Shown piece by piece: positions 51,292 through 59,861 of a stretch of DNA of 64,000 nucleotides (its first letter is position 1; every line of letters begins with the position of its first letter). This DNA comes from an uncultured Sulfitobacter sp. GTDB taxonomy: Bacteria; Pseudomonadota; Alphaproteobacteria; Rhodobacterales; Rhodobacteraceae. The notes below the pieces were generated by a model, which did not search any database, was not told where the DNA came from, and worked only from the letters and a program-made list of their open reading frames with translations. The position numbers and the translations under genes are program-made. The stretch covers positions 16,955 through 80,954 of the forward strand of contig NZ_CANMFS010000007.1 in assembly GCF_947497275.1 (NCBI RefSeq), in the 5' to 3' direction.

Positions 51292-52110
51292 CTAATTCAG
51301 GGCAGTTCCGGTCTTGTCCGGACGATAGCCTAGCGCAAGAGAAAGCTGTTCGGCGCTCGCTTTGGCCGCTGTCACACACAGGTTCCGGTTCCGGGCGGCG
51401 CGTTCCAGCGGCGCGCCGATCACCAAAGCCCCTGCGAGATTTCCATTGGCACGAAACACCGGAACTCCAAAGCCCGCTGCATCGACATGCGCCGTACCGA
51501 CCGTTCTGGCGTAACCGGTTTCACGAATTTGCGAAACCATGTGCCGCAATGCGTTTTCGTCGGTGATCGAATTGCCGGTAAGCGGCGTCAGTTCCGTCCG
51601 TTCGAAGTAGGCATCAAGCTCCTCCGGGGTGTCATAGGCCAGCATGACAAGACCCGATGCCGAACAGAACAAAGGCCGGTCGACCCCCGTCTGGGCCACG
51701 TACCGCACGGGCTGCGGGCTTTCGATGACCGACGAATAGACCACACGATCGCCATCACGAACCGCGTAAAGGACCGTCTCGCCGGTCTGTTTGGCAAGGT
51801 CGTTCATTACCCCTTGCAGGACCGACCCGAACGGGTGGTTGGCCAGGATGGACTGGGCGAACTGAAAAATCCGTGGCCCGAGGAAATACGCGTCGTTCTC
51901 GCGCATCAGGTAACTCATTTCAGTGAGAGGGCGTAGCAGCACCAGCAAACTGCTCTTGGGGCAATCCAGCGCGCTGCTGAGTTCGGACAGGGACATGCGC
52001 CGGTTGCTTTGCGCGAGCAGATCGAAAAGCGACAGAACGCGGTTCAGCGACCGCGGCCCTTCCGATGTGCGTCCGGCAGATCCAATTCCGTCAGATTGCG
52101 CGGTTTTCAT
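51292..52110 (-). CDS. IclR-family transcriptional regulator
   Basis: This 272-residue regulator has the winged helix RMSLSELSSALDCPKSSLLVLLRPL (about residues 35-60) and the effector domain with CSASGLVMLAYDTPEELDAYF, ETGYARTVGTAHVDAAGFGVPVF and GALVIGAPLERA. ATG 52110 follows GGAGGCG. It lies 104 bp after the MaoC-like gene on the same strand and is surrounded by the three CACATATGTG sites, the farthest 6.5 kb away, which makes it the best candidate for their binding protein. Confidence 0.9.
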   Translation of the reverse strand: MKTAQSDGIGSAGRTSEGPRSLNRVLSLFDLLAQSNRRMSLSELSSALDCPKSSLLVLLRPLTEMSYLMRENDAYFLGPRIFQFAQSILANHPFGSVLQGVMNDLAKQTGETVLYAVRDGDRVVYSSVIESPQPVRYVAQTGVDRPLFCSASGLVMLAYDTPEELDAYFERTELTPLTGNSITDENALRHMVSQIRETGYARTVGTAHVDAAGFGVPVFRANGNLAGALVIGAPLERAARNRNLCVTAAKASAEQLSLALGYRPDKTGTALN

Positions 52111-52214
52111 GGTCGACGCCTCCAGTTTCGCGGTGCGACAAGGTATTGGCAAAACCCAAGCGGCAGTCCACCCATATTCGGCCGGGATCGGGCCTGCGCA
52201 GCGTACCAAAAGGT

Positions 52215-52697
52215 CTAGTCCTCTCCCGGTTCCTTGTCCGCCGTGCGTGCCTTGATCATCCGCAGGGGCGTGTAGTCCAGCACCTGCTCCCCGGTCTGTT
52301 TGAAAACCCTGTTCCGGGTCCGGACCAGCCCGCGGTTCGGCCGGCTCTTCGAACGGCGCGACTCGATGACCTCGACCTCGCAATGGATCGTGTCCCCCGC
52401 GAAGGTCGGTCCCAGAACCTTCAGCTCCATTTCCAGAAAGGCAAAGCCCGTGTGTTGCATCGTGGACTGGGTCAGCAGACCCTCCATGAAGGTATAGACA
52501 AGCGCGCCGGGTGCGGCGAAGCCCTCGATATTGGATTCCTTTTCGCGAAAGTCGCTGTTGATGAACAACACTTCGAGCATGCCGGTGACACTGACGAAAT
52601 TCGTGATGTCTGTTTCGGTCACGGTACGGCCGATGGTCCGAAATTCGCGCCCCACCGGCAAATCTTCATAACAAAATCCAAGGCCCACAGTTTCCAT
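52215..52697 (-). CDS. MaoC-like hotdog protein without the catalytic Asp-His dyad
   Basis: This protein of 160 residues has the MaoC fold pattern GREFRTIGRTVTETDITNFVSVTG followed, where active hydratases read GDxNPLH, by GMLEVLF, so both the Asp and the His are absent. Other family segments are kept: FAAPGALVYTFMEGLLTQ and LGPTFAGDTIHCEVEV. It may bind an acyl-CoA without hydrating it, or be the non-catalytic half of a heteromeric hydratase. The start is uncertain: ATG 52697 is chosen, with GTG 52745 and another ATG between them. It is divergent from the dehydrogenase pair at 53021. Confidence 0.75.
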   Translation of the reverse strand: METVGLGFCYEDLPVGREFRTIGRTVTETDITNFVSVTGMLEVLFINSDFREKESNIEGFAAPGALVYTFMEGLLTQSTMQHTGFAFLEMELKVLGPTFAGDTIHCEVEVIESRRSKSRPNRGLVRTRNRVFKQTGEQVLDYTPLRMIKARTADKEPGED

Positions 52698-53020
52698 GCC
52701 GCTCGTTCTCCCGTCGAGTCCCATCTGATGCGAAGGTACGGCCACGCCAGTCCCGCGACCTGAACATTCCCCGCTTTCCGCAGGTTAAGGTGCAACAGCG
52801 AGACTAATCAATCGAAGCGGCCATTTTTGTGTGGCGCACTCGAATCAAGCACATCCATGATGAATCCGGTTTGGCGGTCCGTTTCGCCGTTCTCGATGCG
52901 ACATTGCACATATGTGGTTTTGCACGACCACCGGGCGTTAGTGTTTGGTCAGGACCGATTGCCAACCTACCGTCGGCCAACACCCAATCGATCTTCACAG
53001 CTACAAGGAGGTACTCCGGC
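52698..53020. other. Divergent promoter region with CACATATGTG site 3
   Basis: These 323 bp separate the MaoC-like gene (minus) and the second dehydrogenase pair (plus). The only clear element is the palindrome at 52907; open frames here are not convincing, although part of the left end may encode an N-terminal extension of the MaoC-like protein. Confidence 0.6.
52907..52916. promoter_or_regulatory. CACATATGTG site 3, putative IclR operator
   Basis: The palindrome has flanks ATTGCACATATGTGGTTT on the plus strand and lies 104 bp before the dehydrogenase start at 53021 and 209 bp from the MaoC-like start. Orientation of the flank matches the direction of the large operon it precedes. Confidence 0.6.
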
Positions 53021-54133
53021 ATGAATTTCGGATTTTCCGACGAGCAGGATACCATACGCGAAACACTGTCCCGGATGCTGGGCGATCACGCCACCCTGGA
53101 GGTCGCGCACAACCGGCTCGACGGCGCAGAAGGGTTTGACACCGCAACCTGGTCCGCACTGGCCGATGGCGGCTGGCTTGGCCTTGCCATGTCGGAAGCG
53201 GAGGGTGGCTCGGGAATGGGTGCGGTGGAACTGGCGATCCTCGCCGAGGAAATCGGTCGCTGTCTGGCCGCCGTACCTTACCTGCCGGTCCTGTGTATGG
53301 CGGTTCCGGCCCTTCAATCCGCCGGAACGCAAGGCCAGCGCACATCGCTTCTGCCCGGCATAGCCAAAGGCCGCACGATCATAGCCACGGCGCTTGCCGA
53401 GGGCGGCGGCCTCGCACCCGATACCGTATCGGCGAAAGTGGTGCAGGATCGTCTTTCGGGACAGAAAGCGCCGGTCACGTTCGGTGCCGAGGCGACCCAC
53501 GCTCTTGTTGCGGCGACGGATGAGGAAGACACCCCGCGTCTCTATCTTGCGGACCTTTCCGCCTCGGGCGTGACAATCGGTGCGCTCGACCCGATCGACC
53601 GTACACGTCCGGCGGCCAGAATCGACTTCGACAACGCGCCGGTCGAGCTGCTGCCCGGCTCGGACCCTGCGGCGATCCAGCGGATGCTGGACGGCGCCGC
53701 AGTGCTGGCCGCCTTCGAACAGATCGGCCTTGCGGAGCGCGCCCTTGCCCTGACCACGGCCTATGCCGGCGAGCGGCACGCGTTCGGGCGTCCGATTGGC
53801 GGGTTTCAGGCGGTCAAGCACCGGCTCGCGGACATGTTCGCCAAGATTGAACTGGCGCGGTCCAATGCCTTTTTCGGTGCCTGGGCGCTGGCAAGCGGCG
53901 ACAGCCGACTGCCCGAAGCGGCCGCCGTCGCGCGCCTCACTGCGCTCGATGCCGTGCAATTCACCACCGAGGAATCGATCCAGCTGCACGGCGGTATCGG
54001 GTTCACATGGGCCGCCGACCCGCATTTGTTCTTGCGACGCGGTTGGCAGCTGAAGGCAGAACTCGGCCCGGCGGACATGTGGCGCGAGCGGCTCCTCGGG
54101 CATCTCGCGACACCTCTACGCGCCGCAAGCTGA
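53021..54133 (+). CDS. Acyl-CoA dehydrogenase, short partner of a pair
   Basis: This 370-residue ACAD begins MNFGFSDEQDTIRETLSRML and has MSEAEGGSGMGAVELAILAEE, AYAGERHAFGRPIGGFQAVK and SIQLHGGIGFTWAADPHLFLRR, but its middle domain lacks a clear flavin segment and it ends without the (T/S)xEIQ motif. ATG 53021 follows AAGGAGGTACTCC. The long partner begins 16 bp after its stop. As with 49055/50110, a heteromeric dehydrogenase is inferred. It is the first gene of an operon that runs to 61399. Confidence 0.9.
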   Translation: MNFGFSDEQDTIRETLSRMLGDHATLEVAHNRLDGAEGFDTATWSALADGGWLGLAMSEAEGGSGMGAVELAILAEEIGRCLAAVPYLPVLCMAVPALQSAGTQGQRTSLLPGIAKGRTIIATALAEGGGLAPDTVSAKVVQDRLSGQKAPVTFGAEATHALVAATDEEDTPRLYLADLSASGVTIGALDPIDRTRPAARIDFDNAPVELLPGSDPAAIQRMLDGAAVLAAFEQIGLAERALALTTAYAGERHAFGRPIGGFQAVKHRLADMFAKIELARSNAFFGAWALASGDSRLPEAAAVARLTALDAVQFTTEESIQLHGGIGFTWAADPHLFLRRGWQLKAELGPADMWRERLLGHLATPLRAAS

Positions 54134-54149
54134 CAGGGAAATCAGACAC

Positions 54150-55376
54150 ATGGATTTTAGCGACAGCCCCGAAGAAGCTACCTTTCGCGCAGACGCGCGG
54201 AGCTGGCTGGATGCCAACGCAGCCCTGCGGGACGGCAGCGAGAAAGCTCAGGATCACTTTATGGCCCGCGACGCCGACGAGGTCGCGCGGGCGCGTGACT
54301 GGCAGGCCCGCAAAGCCGAAGCGGGATGGGCAGGACTGACCTGGCCGCGCGCCTTCGGCGGACGCGACGCGACGCCGATCGAACAGGTGATCTGGAATCA
54401 GGAAGAAGGACGCTATGCCGTACCGCCCAACGCCTTCCTGATCGGCATCGGTCTGGTCGGGCCGACGGTCATGATCCACGGCACCGAGGCCCAGAAAGCC
54501 GCGGTCCTCCCGCGCGCCCTAACCGGCGAGGATATCTGGTGTCAGTTGTTTTCCGAACCCGCCGCCGGATCCGATCTGGCAGGCATACGCACCCGTGCGC
54601 GGCGCGACGGCGACGACTGGGTGATCTCCGGCCAGAAAGTCTGGACTTCGGGCGCGCATTATTCCAGCCACGGCATCCTTTTGGCACGCACCGACCCGCA
54701 GGTGCCCAAGCACAAGGGGTTGACCATGTTCCTCGTGGACATGTCGGATCCGGCCATCGAAACCCGTCCGATCCGCCAGATTTCGGGCGGTGCCAGCTTC
54801 AACGAAGTGTTCATCGACGACCTGCGCGTACCGGACAGCGCCCGCCTGGGCGGCGAATCCGAAGGCTGGAAGGTGGCGTTGACGACGCTGATGAACGAAC
54901 GGTTCAGCATCTCTGTTGGCCGCGCCAGCGGCGGGGCCCGCGCGGAGGAACTGATTGCTCTTGCCACCCGCGTCGAACGCAACGGACGCCCGGCCATCGA
55001 GGACGGCGAAGTGCGCGCACGTATTTCCGATTTCGTCGCGCGGCAGCGCGGACTGGAATTCACCTCCTACCGGGTCATGACGTCGCTTTCGCGCGGTGAG
55101 GCACCGGGCGAGGAAGGCTCTATCGGAAAGCTGCTGCTGGGCAAGCTGCGTCAGGAGATGGCCGCCTTCGGGATGGAACTGGCCGGGACGGCGGCGGGCA
55201 TTTCGGCCAAAGCCGGAGACGATGCGGCGCGCTGGCGCAACGAATATCTGACCGCCCCCGGTAACCGCATCGCCGGCGGCTCGGACGAAATCCAGCGTAC
55301 GATCATCGGCGAACGCATTCTCGGGCTGCCGCCCGACATTCGCGTGGATAAGAGCGCGCCATTCTCGGACCTATAA
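54150..55376 (+). CDS. Acyl-CoA dehydrogenase, long partner of a pair
   Basis: This 408-residue ACAD has MDFSDSPEEATFRADARSWL, TWPRAFGGRDATPIEQV, FSEPAAGSDLAGIRTRA, VWTSGAHYSSHGILLARTD, a Glu in LMNERFSISVG and the C-terminal GGSDEIQRTIIGERILGLPP. The length and the GGSDEIQ ending match the larger FadE-type subunits found in steroid and other polycyclic pathways. Together with the protein at 53021 it probably forms one enzyme; it also resembles the pair at 49055/50110 in gene order. Confidence 0.92.
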   Translation: MDFSDSPEEATFRADARSWLDANAALRDGSEKAQDHFMARDADEVARARDWQARKAEAGWAGLTWPRAFGGRDATPIEQVIWNQEEGRYAVPPNAFLIGIGLVGPTVMIHGTEAQKAAVLPRALTGEDIWCQLFSEPAAGSDLAGIRTRARRDGDDWVISGQKVWTSGAHYSSHGILLARTDPQVPKHKGLTMFLVDMSDPAIETRPIRQISGGASFNEVFIDDLRVPDSARLGGESEGWKVALTTLMNERFSISVGRASGGARAEELIALATRVERNGRPAIEDGEVRARISDFVARQRGLEFTSYRVMTSLSRGEAPGEEGSIGKLLLGKLRQEMAAFGMELAGTAAGISAKAGDDAARWRNEYLTAPGNRIAGGSDEIQRTIIGERILGLPPDIRVDKSAPFSDL

Positions 55377-55424
55377 GCTTACCGCCCGGTCGCGCCGGAA
55401 TAAACCAACAAGGAGGAGACAAAC

Positions 55425-56573
55425 ATGAACTTCAGATGGACAAGTATCGCTGCTGCCGGGTGTCTGGCGATGGCCGCGCCGGTCGGCGCGCAGGACATCG
55501 AGCTGCCCGACGTCATCGCCTGGTCGGCCTATGACACGGGGTCGGCGGGCCACGCGCATTCAATTGCCATCGGTAATATGATGCGCAGCCGGTTCGGCAC
55601 GACGATCCGGGTGCTTCCGGGGCGCAACGACGTCTCGCGGATGACGCCTCTCAAGAATGGCACGGTGGATTACTGCCTGTGCGGGATCGCGTCCTACTTC
55701 GCCGGCGAAGGGGTGTTCCTGTTCGCCGCGCCGGAATGGGGTCCACAGCCGATCCGCGCTGTGCTTCAGGCCGTGGGTGACTACGGTCTGGGTGTGGCGG
55801 TCGCGGCCGATGCCGGTATCGAGACGGTTGCCGATCTCAAGGGCAAACGGGTTGGCCGCGCCGCCAGTTCACCCGCGATTGATGTCAATATGGAGGGCCT
55901 GCTGGCCTTTGCAGACCTGACATGGGACGATGTGGAGGCAGTCGAGTTTTCGGGCTATGTGAATTCTCTCAAGGGCATTCTGGAAGATCGCGTGGACGCC
56001 GCCTTTGCGCTGACGACAACCACCGTGAACTATCAGATCGAATCCAGCCCCCGGGGCCTCAAGTGGCTTGAAACACCGGCGGACGATGCCGAAGCCTGGG
56101 CCCGTTATACCGGGGTCACGCCCTTCGTAACGCCGCACATGGTGTCGGTGGGGCCAGCGATCGACCCCGCCTCGCCGTTGCCGATGGCGCAGTACCCCTA
56201 TCCCATCCTCGTGACCGAAGCCGATCAGGATACCACCGAGGTGCGCAACATCGTCGCCGCCATGGATGCGGGATTTGACGAATACAAGGACGCCGCCCCC
56301 GGCGCCAATGCCTACGGGGTAGATCGCCAGATCCTGTCCTGGGTGATGCCGTGGAGCGACGGCAGCGTTGCCTATTTCAAGGAAAAGGGCCTCTGGACGG
56401 ATGATGCTCAGGAAAATCAGGACGTGATGGTCGATCGGCAGAACGTTCTGTTGGACGCCTGGAAAGGCTTCGTCGACGGCGCCCCGGAGGATGAGGATGC
56501 GTTCACCGCTGCCTGGATGAAGGTGCGCGCCGAAGCGCTGGAAGCCGGCGGTCACGAGGTCTTTTTCCGCTGA
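55425..56573 (+). CDS. TAXI-family TRAP transporter substrate-binding protein
   Basis: This 382-residue periplasmic receptor has a signal peptide (residues about 1-23, ending VGAQ) and the TAXI pattern GSAGHAHSIAIGNMM, TVDYCLCGI and the ADLKGKRVGRAASSPAIDV loop. ATG 55425 follows AAGGAGGAGAC. At 382 residues it is longer than the other TAXI receptor (323) and only distantly similar, so the two probably bind different ligands. The permease gene follows after 52 bp with a hairpin between. Confidence 0.88.
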   Translation: MNFRWTSIAAAGCLAMAAPVGAQDIELPDVIAWSAYDTGSAGHAHSIAIGNMMRSRFGTTIRVLPGRNDVSRMTPLKNGTVDYCLCGIASYFAGEGVFLFAAPEWGPQPIRAVLQAVGDYGLGVAVAADAGIETVADLKGKRVGRAASSPAIDVNMEGLLAFADLTWDDVEAVEFSGYVNSLKGILEDRVDAAFALTTTTVNYQIESSPRGLKWLETPADDAEAWARYTGVTPFVTPHMVSVGPAIDPASPLPMAQYPYPILVTEADQDTTEVRNIVAAMDAGFDEYKDAAPGANAYGVDRQILSWVMPWSDGSVAYFKEKGLWTDDAQENQDVMVDRQNVLLDAWKGFVDGAPEDEDAFTAAWMKVRAEALEAGGHEVFFR

Positions 56574-56578
56574 AACGG

Positions 56579-56601
56579 CGCGGCGCTTTTCGGGCGCCGC
56601 G
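56579..56601 (+). terminator. Hairpin between TAXI receptor and permease genes
   Basis: Eight base pairs CGCGGCGC / GCGCCGCG enclose the loop TTTTCGG, starting 6 bp after the receptor stop. It probably acts like the hairpins at 16622 and 42883 to keep receptor expression above that of the permease. Confidence 0.65.
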
Positions 56602-56625
56602 TATCATCGGATAGGCTGGGACAAC

Positions 56626-58608
56626 ATGGGGAAATCGGGCATGCCACAGGAAATACAGGACGAAGCGGCACAGCCGGCGGGCATGGGCACCCTGCCCCCC
56701 TCCCTTCGCGGACTGCTTGCCGCATCGGCGATTCTGTTGTCGGCGGCGTCAATCAACCATCTCTTCAATCTCGGGTTCTTCATGAACATCCGCCTGCTCG
56801 AGATTCATTACCTCTACGTGATGCTGCTGCTGACGTTACCGCTCGTTTACCTGATCTTTCCGTGCAGCAAGACGAACCCGCATGGGTCAACGCGGTGGTG
56901 GGATTACTTTCTTGCCCTTCTGGCGCTGATCACCTGCGCGTTCTTTGCCTATTACGGGCGCAGCGTGGTCAACAAAGGCTGGGATTTCGCGGCCCCCACC
57001 CATGCCGTGATTGCCAGCTTTGCCTTCTGGTTCCTGCTGCTGGTGGCGGCGCGGCGTACCGGCGGATGGATGCTTTTCGGCGTGATCCTGATGTTTTCCG
57101 TCTATCCGATGATCGCCGATTATGCGCCGGGGCCGATTCAGGGGTTCCAGCGCCCGCCCGTTGAGACGGCGATCTTCCACGCCATGAGCGGCGAAAGCGT
57201 TCTGGGCATCCCGATGCGCAGTTTCGTCAATCTTGTCGTTGGCTTCATGATTTTCGGGGTCGCGATGCAGCACACCGGGGCGGGGCCGTTCTTTATCGAC
57301 ATCGCCTTTTCCGCGCTCGGACATGTCCGGGGCGGACCTGCCAAGGTCGGCGTTCTGACCAGCGGGCTGACCGGCTCGATGAGCGGCAGCGTCATCACCA
57401 ATGTGCTCACCACCGGCTCGATCACCATTCCGGCCATGAAAAAGGTGGGCTTCCTGCCCAGCTATGCCGCCGGGATCGAGGCGGCAGCCTCGACCGGAGC
57501 GGTGTTGATGCCCCCGATCATGGGCGCCACCGCTTTTGTCATGGCCAGCTTTCTGCTGACCGATTACACAAACATCGTGGTTGCGGCGGTGCTTCCCTCG
57601 CTGCTTTATTTCTTTGCCCTGTTCGCCCAGATCGACGCTTACTCAGCGCGCAACGGGCTGAAAGGCGTGCCGCGTGCCGAACTCCCCAGGTTCGGCAAGG
57701 TGCTGCGTGAAGGCTGGTACTTCCTCGCCGTCTTCGGGCTTCTCATCTGGATGCTGCTCTATCTCAAGCGCGAGGCGATTGCCCCGTTCTATGCGACCGC
57801 GTTGCTGATCGTTCTGAACCAACTGCTGTCGAAATCGCGCTGGGGGCGGCAGGAACTGATGAACTTTCTTGTGGCGACGGGGCGGCTGTTTGTCGAACTG
57901 GTGGCGATCCTCGCGGCAGTCGGGCTGATTGTCGGCGGGCTGGCGGTGACCGGCATGTCGGGCACGATTTCGAACGATCTTCTATTCATCGCAGGCGGCA
58001 ACACCTTCCTGCTGCTGCTTCTGGGGGCTTTGACCAGCTTCATCCTCGGGATGGGCATGACGGTAACGGCAGCCTACGTCATCCTTGCCGTGTCTTTGGC
58101 CCCGGCCCTGATCGCCGGCGGGCTTGATCCGATCGGCGTGCATCTGTTCATCCTCTACTGGAGTATGCTGAGCTACATCACCCCGCCCGTGGCGCTGGCG
58201 GCTTTCGCCGCGGCGGCGATTGCACAGGCCCGGCCCTTCGCTGCCGCCTACGAGGCGATGAAGCTGGGCACCATCATCTATATCGTGCCCTTCTTCTTTG
58301 TGCTCGACCCCGCGTACACCTTGCAGGCGGGGTTGGTCGACAGTGCCTTGACGGTCCTGCGCGCGGGTATCGGTGTCCTGCTGATCTGCGCCGGATTGCA
58401 GGGGTACCTGCTGGGTGTCGGTCGTATCGAACCCGGCCCCAGGGGCGCGGTGGCACGGATTTTGCTCGGGATTGCCGGGTTGGCCTTCGCCTTGCCCGCG
58501 ACCCCGATGCTGGCCATCCCGATTCCCGGCGCGGTTGGGGCCGGTGTCGCGATCACGGTGCTGGCGGCGGTCATCGTGGCGTTTTCGCGCGATCGAAAGG
58601 CCGCCTGA
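56626..58608 (+). CDS. TRAP transporter fused permease (TAXI type, DctQM fusion)
   Basis: This 660-residue membrane protein is a second fused TRAP permease. It has the GSMSGSVITNVLTTGSITIPAMK motif, MPPIMGATAFVMASFLLTDYTN and YITPPVALAAFAAAAIAQARP. The start ATG 56626 has a weak ribosome-binding site; ATG 56641 is an alternative. It resembles the permease at 40918 in architecture but not closely in sequence. The thioesterase gene begins one base after its stop codon, indicating coupling of import with pathway enzymes. Confidence 0.9.
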   Translation: MGKSGMPQEIQDEAAQPAGMGTLPPSLRGLLAASAILLSAASINHLFNLGFFMNIRLLEIHYLYVMLLLTLPLVYLIFPCSKTNPHGSTRWWDYFLALLALITCAFFAYYGRSVVNKGWDFAAPTHAVIASFAFWFLLLVAARRTGGWMLFGVILMFSVYPMIADYAPGPIQGFQRPPVETAIFHAMSGESVLGIPMRSFVNLVVGFMIFGVAMQHTGAGPFFIDIAFSALGHVRGGPAKVGVLTSGLTGSMSGSVITNVLTTGSITIPAMKKVGFLPSYAAGIEAAASTGAVLMPPIMGATAFVMASFLLTDYTNIVVAAVLPSLLYFFALFAQIDAYSARNGLKGVPRAELPRFGKVLREGWYFLAVFGLLIWMLLYLKREAIAPFYATALLIVLNQLLSKSRWGRQELMNFLVATGRLFVELVAILAAVGLIVGGLAVTGMSGTISNDLLFIAGGNTFLLLLLGALTSFILGMGMTVTAAYVILAVSLAPALIAGGLDPIGVHLFILYWSMLSYITPPVALAAFAAAAIAQARPFAAAYEAMKLGTIIYIVPFFFVLDPAYTLQAGLVDSALTVLRAGIGVLLICAGLQGYLLGVGRIEPGPRGAVARILLGIAGLAFALPATPMLAIPIPGAVGAGVAITVLAAVIVAFSRDRKAA

Positions 58609-58609
58609 G

Positions 58610-59050
58610 ATGAGCGCGCAGGATGGCAAACCCGAGATGCCGGCCCCGTTCAACGCCTTGCTGGGCGTCCGCTTCGTTTCCTGGTCCGAGGGCAGGGCGG
58701 AATTGCAAATGAAGATCGCCCACGACCACCTGAACGGCGCGTTCGCGGTGCACGGCGGGGTCTACGCAACACTGCTGGATAACGCGGTCACGTTTTGCGC
58801 CGCCTTTGCGGGCGAAGGCCGTCCCGGTCATCGCTGCCTGACACTTTCGCTCACCACCAGTTTTGTCGGACCAGCGGTCGAGGGCGACACGCTGACGGCA
58901 CGCGCGCACATCGCCGGAGGCGGGCGCAAGCTGGTGTTCGCGCAAGGCGAGATTGTCAATCAGGACGGACTACGCCTGGCGCATGGCGATGCGGTGATCA
59001 AGCGGGTCGCGCCATCGTCCAGCGAACCCGGACGAAGCGGCGGCAACTGA
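58610..59050 (+). CDS. PaaI-type acyl-CoA thioesterase (hotdog fold)
   Basis: This 146-residue single-hotdog protein has the PaaI/4-hydroxybenzoyl-CoA-thioesterase signature HGGVYATLLDNA at about residues 48-59, with HGG at the active site and an Asp in the following helix. It hydrolyses acyl-CoA, probably to release CoA from dead-end or final products. The start ATG 58610 directly follows the permease stop (TGAGATG). Pro/Ser-rich ends are not conserved. Confidence 0.87.
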   Translation: MSAQDGKPEMPAPFNALLGVRFVSWSEGRAELQMKIAHDHLNGAFAVHGGVYATLLDNAVTFCAAFAGEGRPGHRCLTLSLTTSFVGPAVEGDTLTARAHIAGGGRKLVFAQGEIVNQDGLRLAHGDAVIKRVAPSSSEPGRSGGN

Positions 59051-59083
59051 ATCGTGACCAGCAAACGAAATGAGGAGAGAGAA

Positions 59084-59860
59084 ATGATCAATCCGATGTC
59101 ATTGGAAAATCAGGTAATTATCGTCACCGGTGCCGGGCAGGGTATTGGCCGCGGGGTAGCGCAACTGGCGGCCGAGCTAGGCGCCAAGGTCGTTGTGAAC
59201 GATCTTAACGAAGACGGGGTCAAGGAAACTGCTGAACAGATCGGCGGCAATGCCCGCGCCCTTGTCGGGAACGTGGCCGATCCGGACTTTCCCGAGAAAC
59301 TGGTGAAATTCGCGCTTGACGAATTCGGGGACATCAACGGGCTGGTGAACAACGCCGGCATCGTGCGCGCCGCGATGATCCACAAGATGGACCGTGCCAC
59401 ATGGCAGCAGGTCATCGACGTCAATCTCACCGGCGTCTTCGCCTGCCTGCAGGCCGTGGGCAGCTATTACAGGGATCAGGCCCAGAAAGACCCGGACAGC
59501 GCGGCGCGCCGTGCCATCGTCAATATTTCCTCCGATGCCGGCCGCCGCGGCACGATCGGACAGATCAACTATGGTGCCGCCAAATCCGGCGTGCTTGGCC
59601 TCACGATGAGCGCCGCGCGCGAATGGGGCCGTTACAGGATTAACGTCAACTCGGTCTGTTTCGGAATGGTCGAAACGCCGATGACCGAAACGATCCGCTC
59701 GGACAAGTTCGCCGACAAATACATGGCACAGATCCCGATGGGGCGTATGAGCACCCCCGAAGAAGTGGCGCAGCCGGTCTGTTTCCTGTTGTCAAACGCG
59801 GCATCCTACATCACCGGCCAGCACCTGAGCGTGAATGGCGGCTATCACATTGGATTCTGA
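59084..59860 (+). CDS. SDR-family 3-oxoacyl reductase/hydroxyacyl-CoA dehydrogenase
   Basis: This 258-residue FabG-like SDR has TGAGQGIGRG, NNAGIV, the active-site Ser in VNISSDAGRRG, NYGAAKSG with the YxxxK catalytic pair shifted as in many SDRs, and TGQHLSVNGGYH. ATG 59084 follows GAGGAGAGAG. It is placed just before the second DUF35/thiolase-like pair, where an alcohol or hydroxyacyl-CoA oxidation could precede or follow cleavage. Confidence 0.88.
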   Translation: MINPMSLENQVIIVTGAGQGIGRGVAQLAAELGAKVVVNDLNEDGVKETAEQIGGNARALVGNVADPDFPEKLVKFALDEFGDINGLVNNAGIVRAAMIHKMDRATWQQVIDVNLTGVFACLQAVGSYYRDQAQKDPDSAARRAIVNISSDAGRRGTIGQINYGAAKSGVLGLTMSAAREWGRYRINVNSVCFGMVETPMTETIRSDKFADKYMAQIPMGRMSTPEEVAQPVCFLLSNAASYITGQHLSVNGGYHIGF

Positions 59861-59861
59861 G

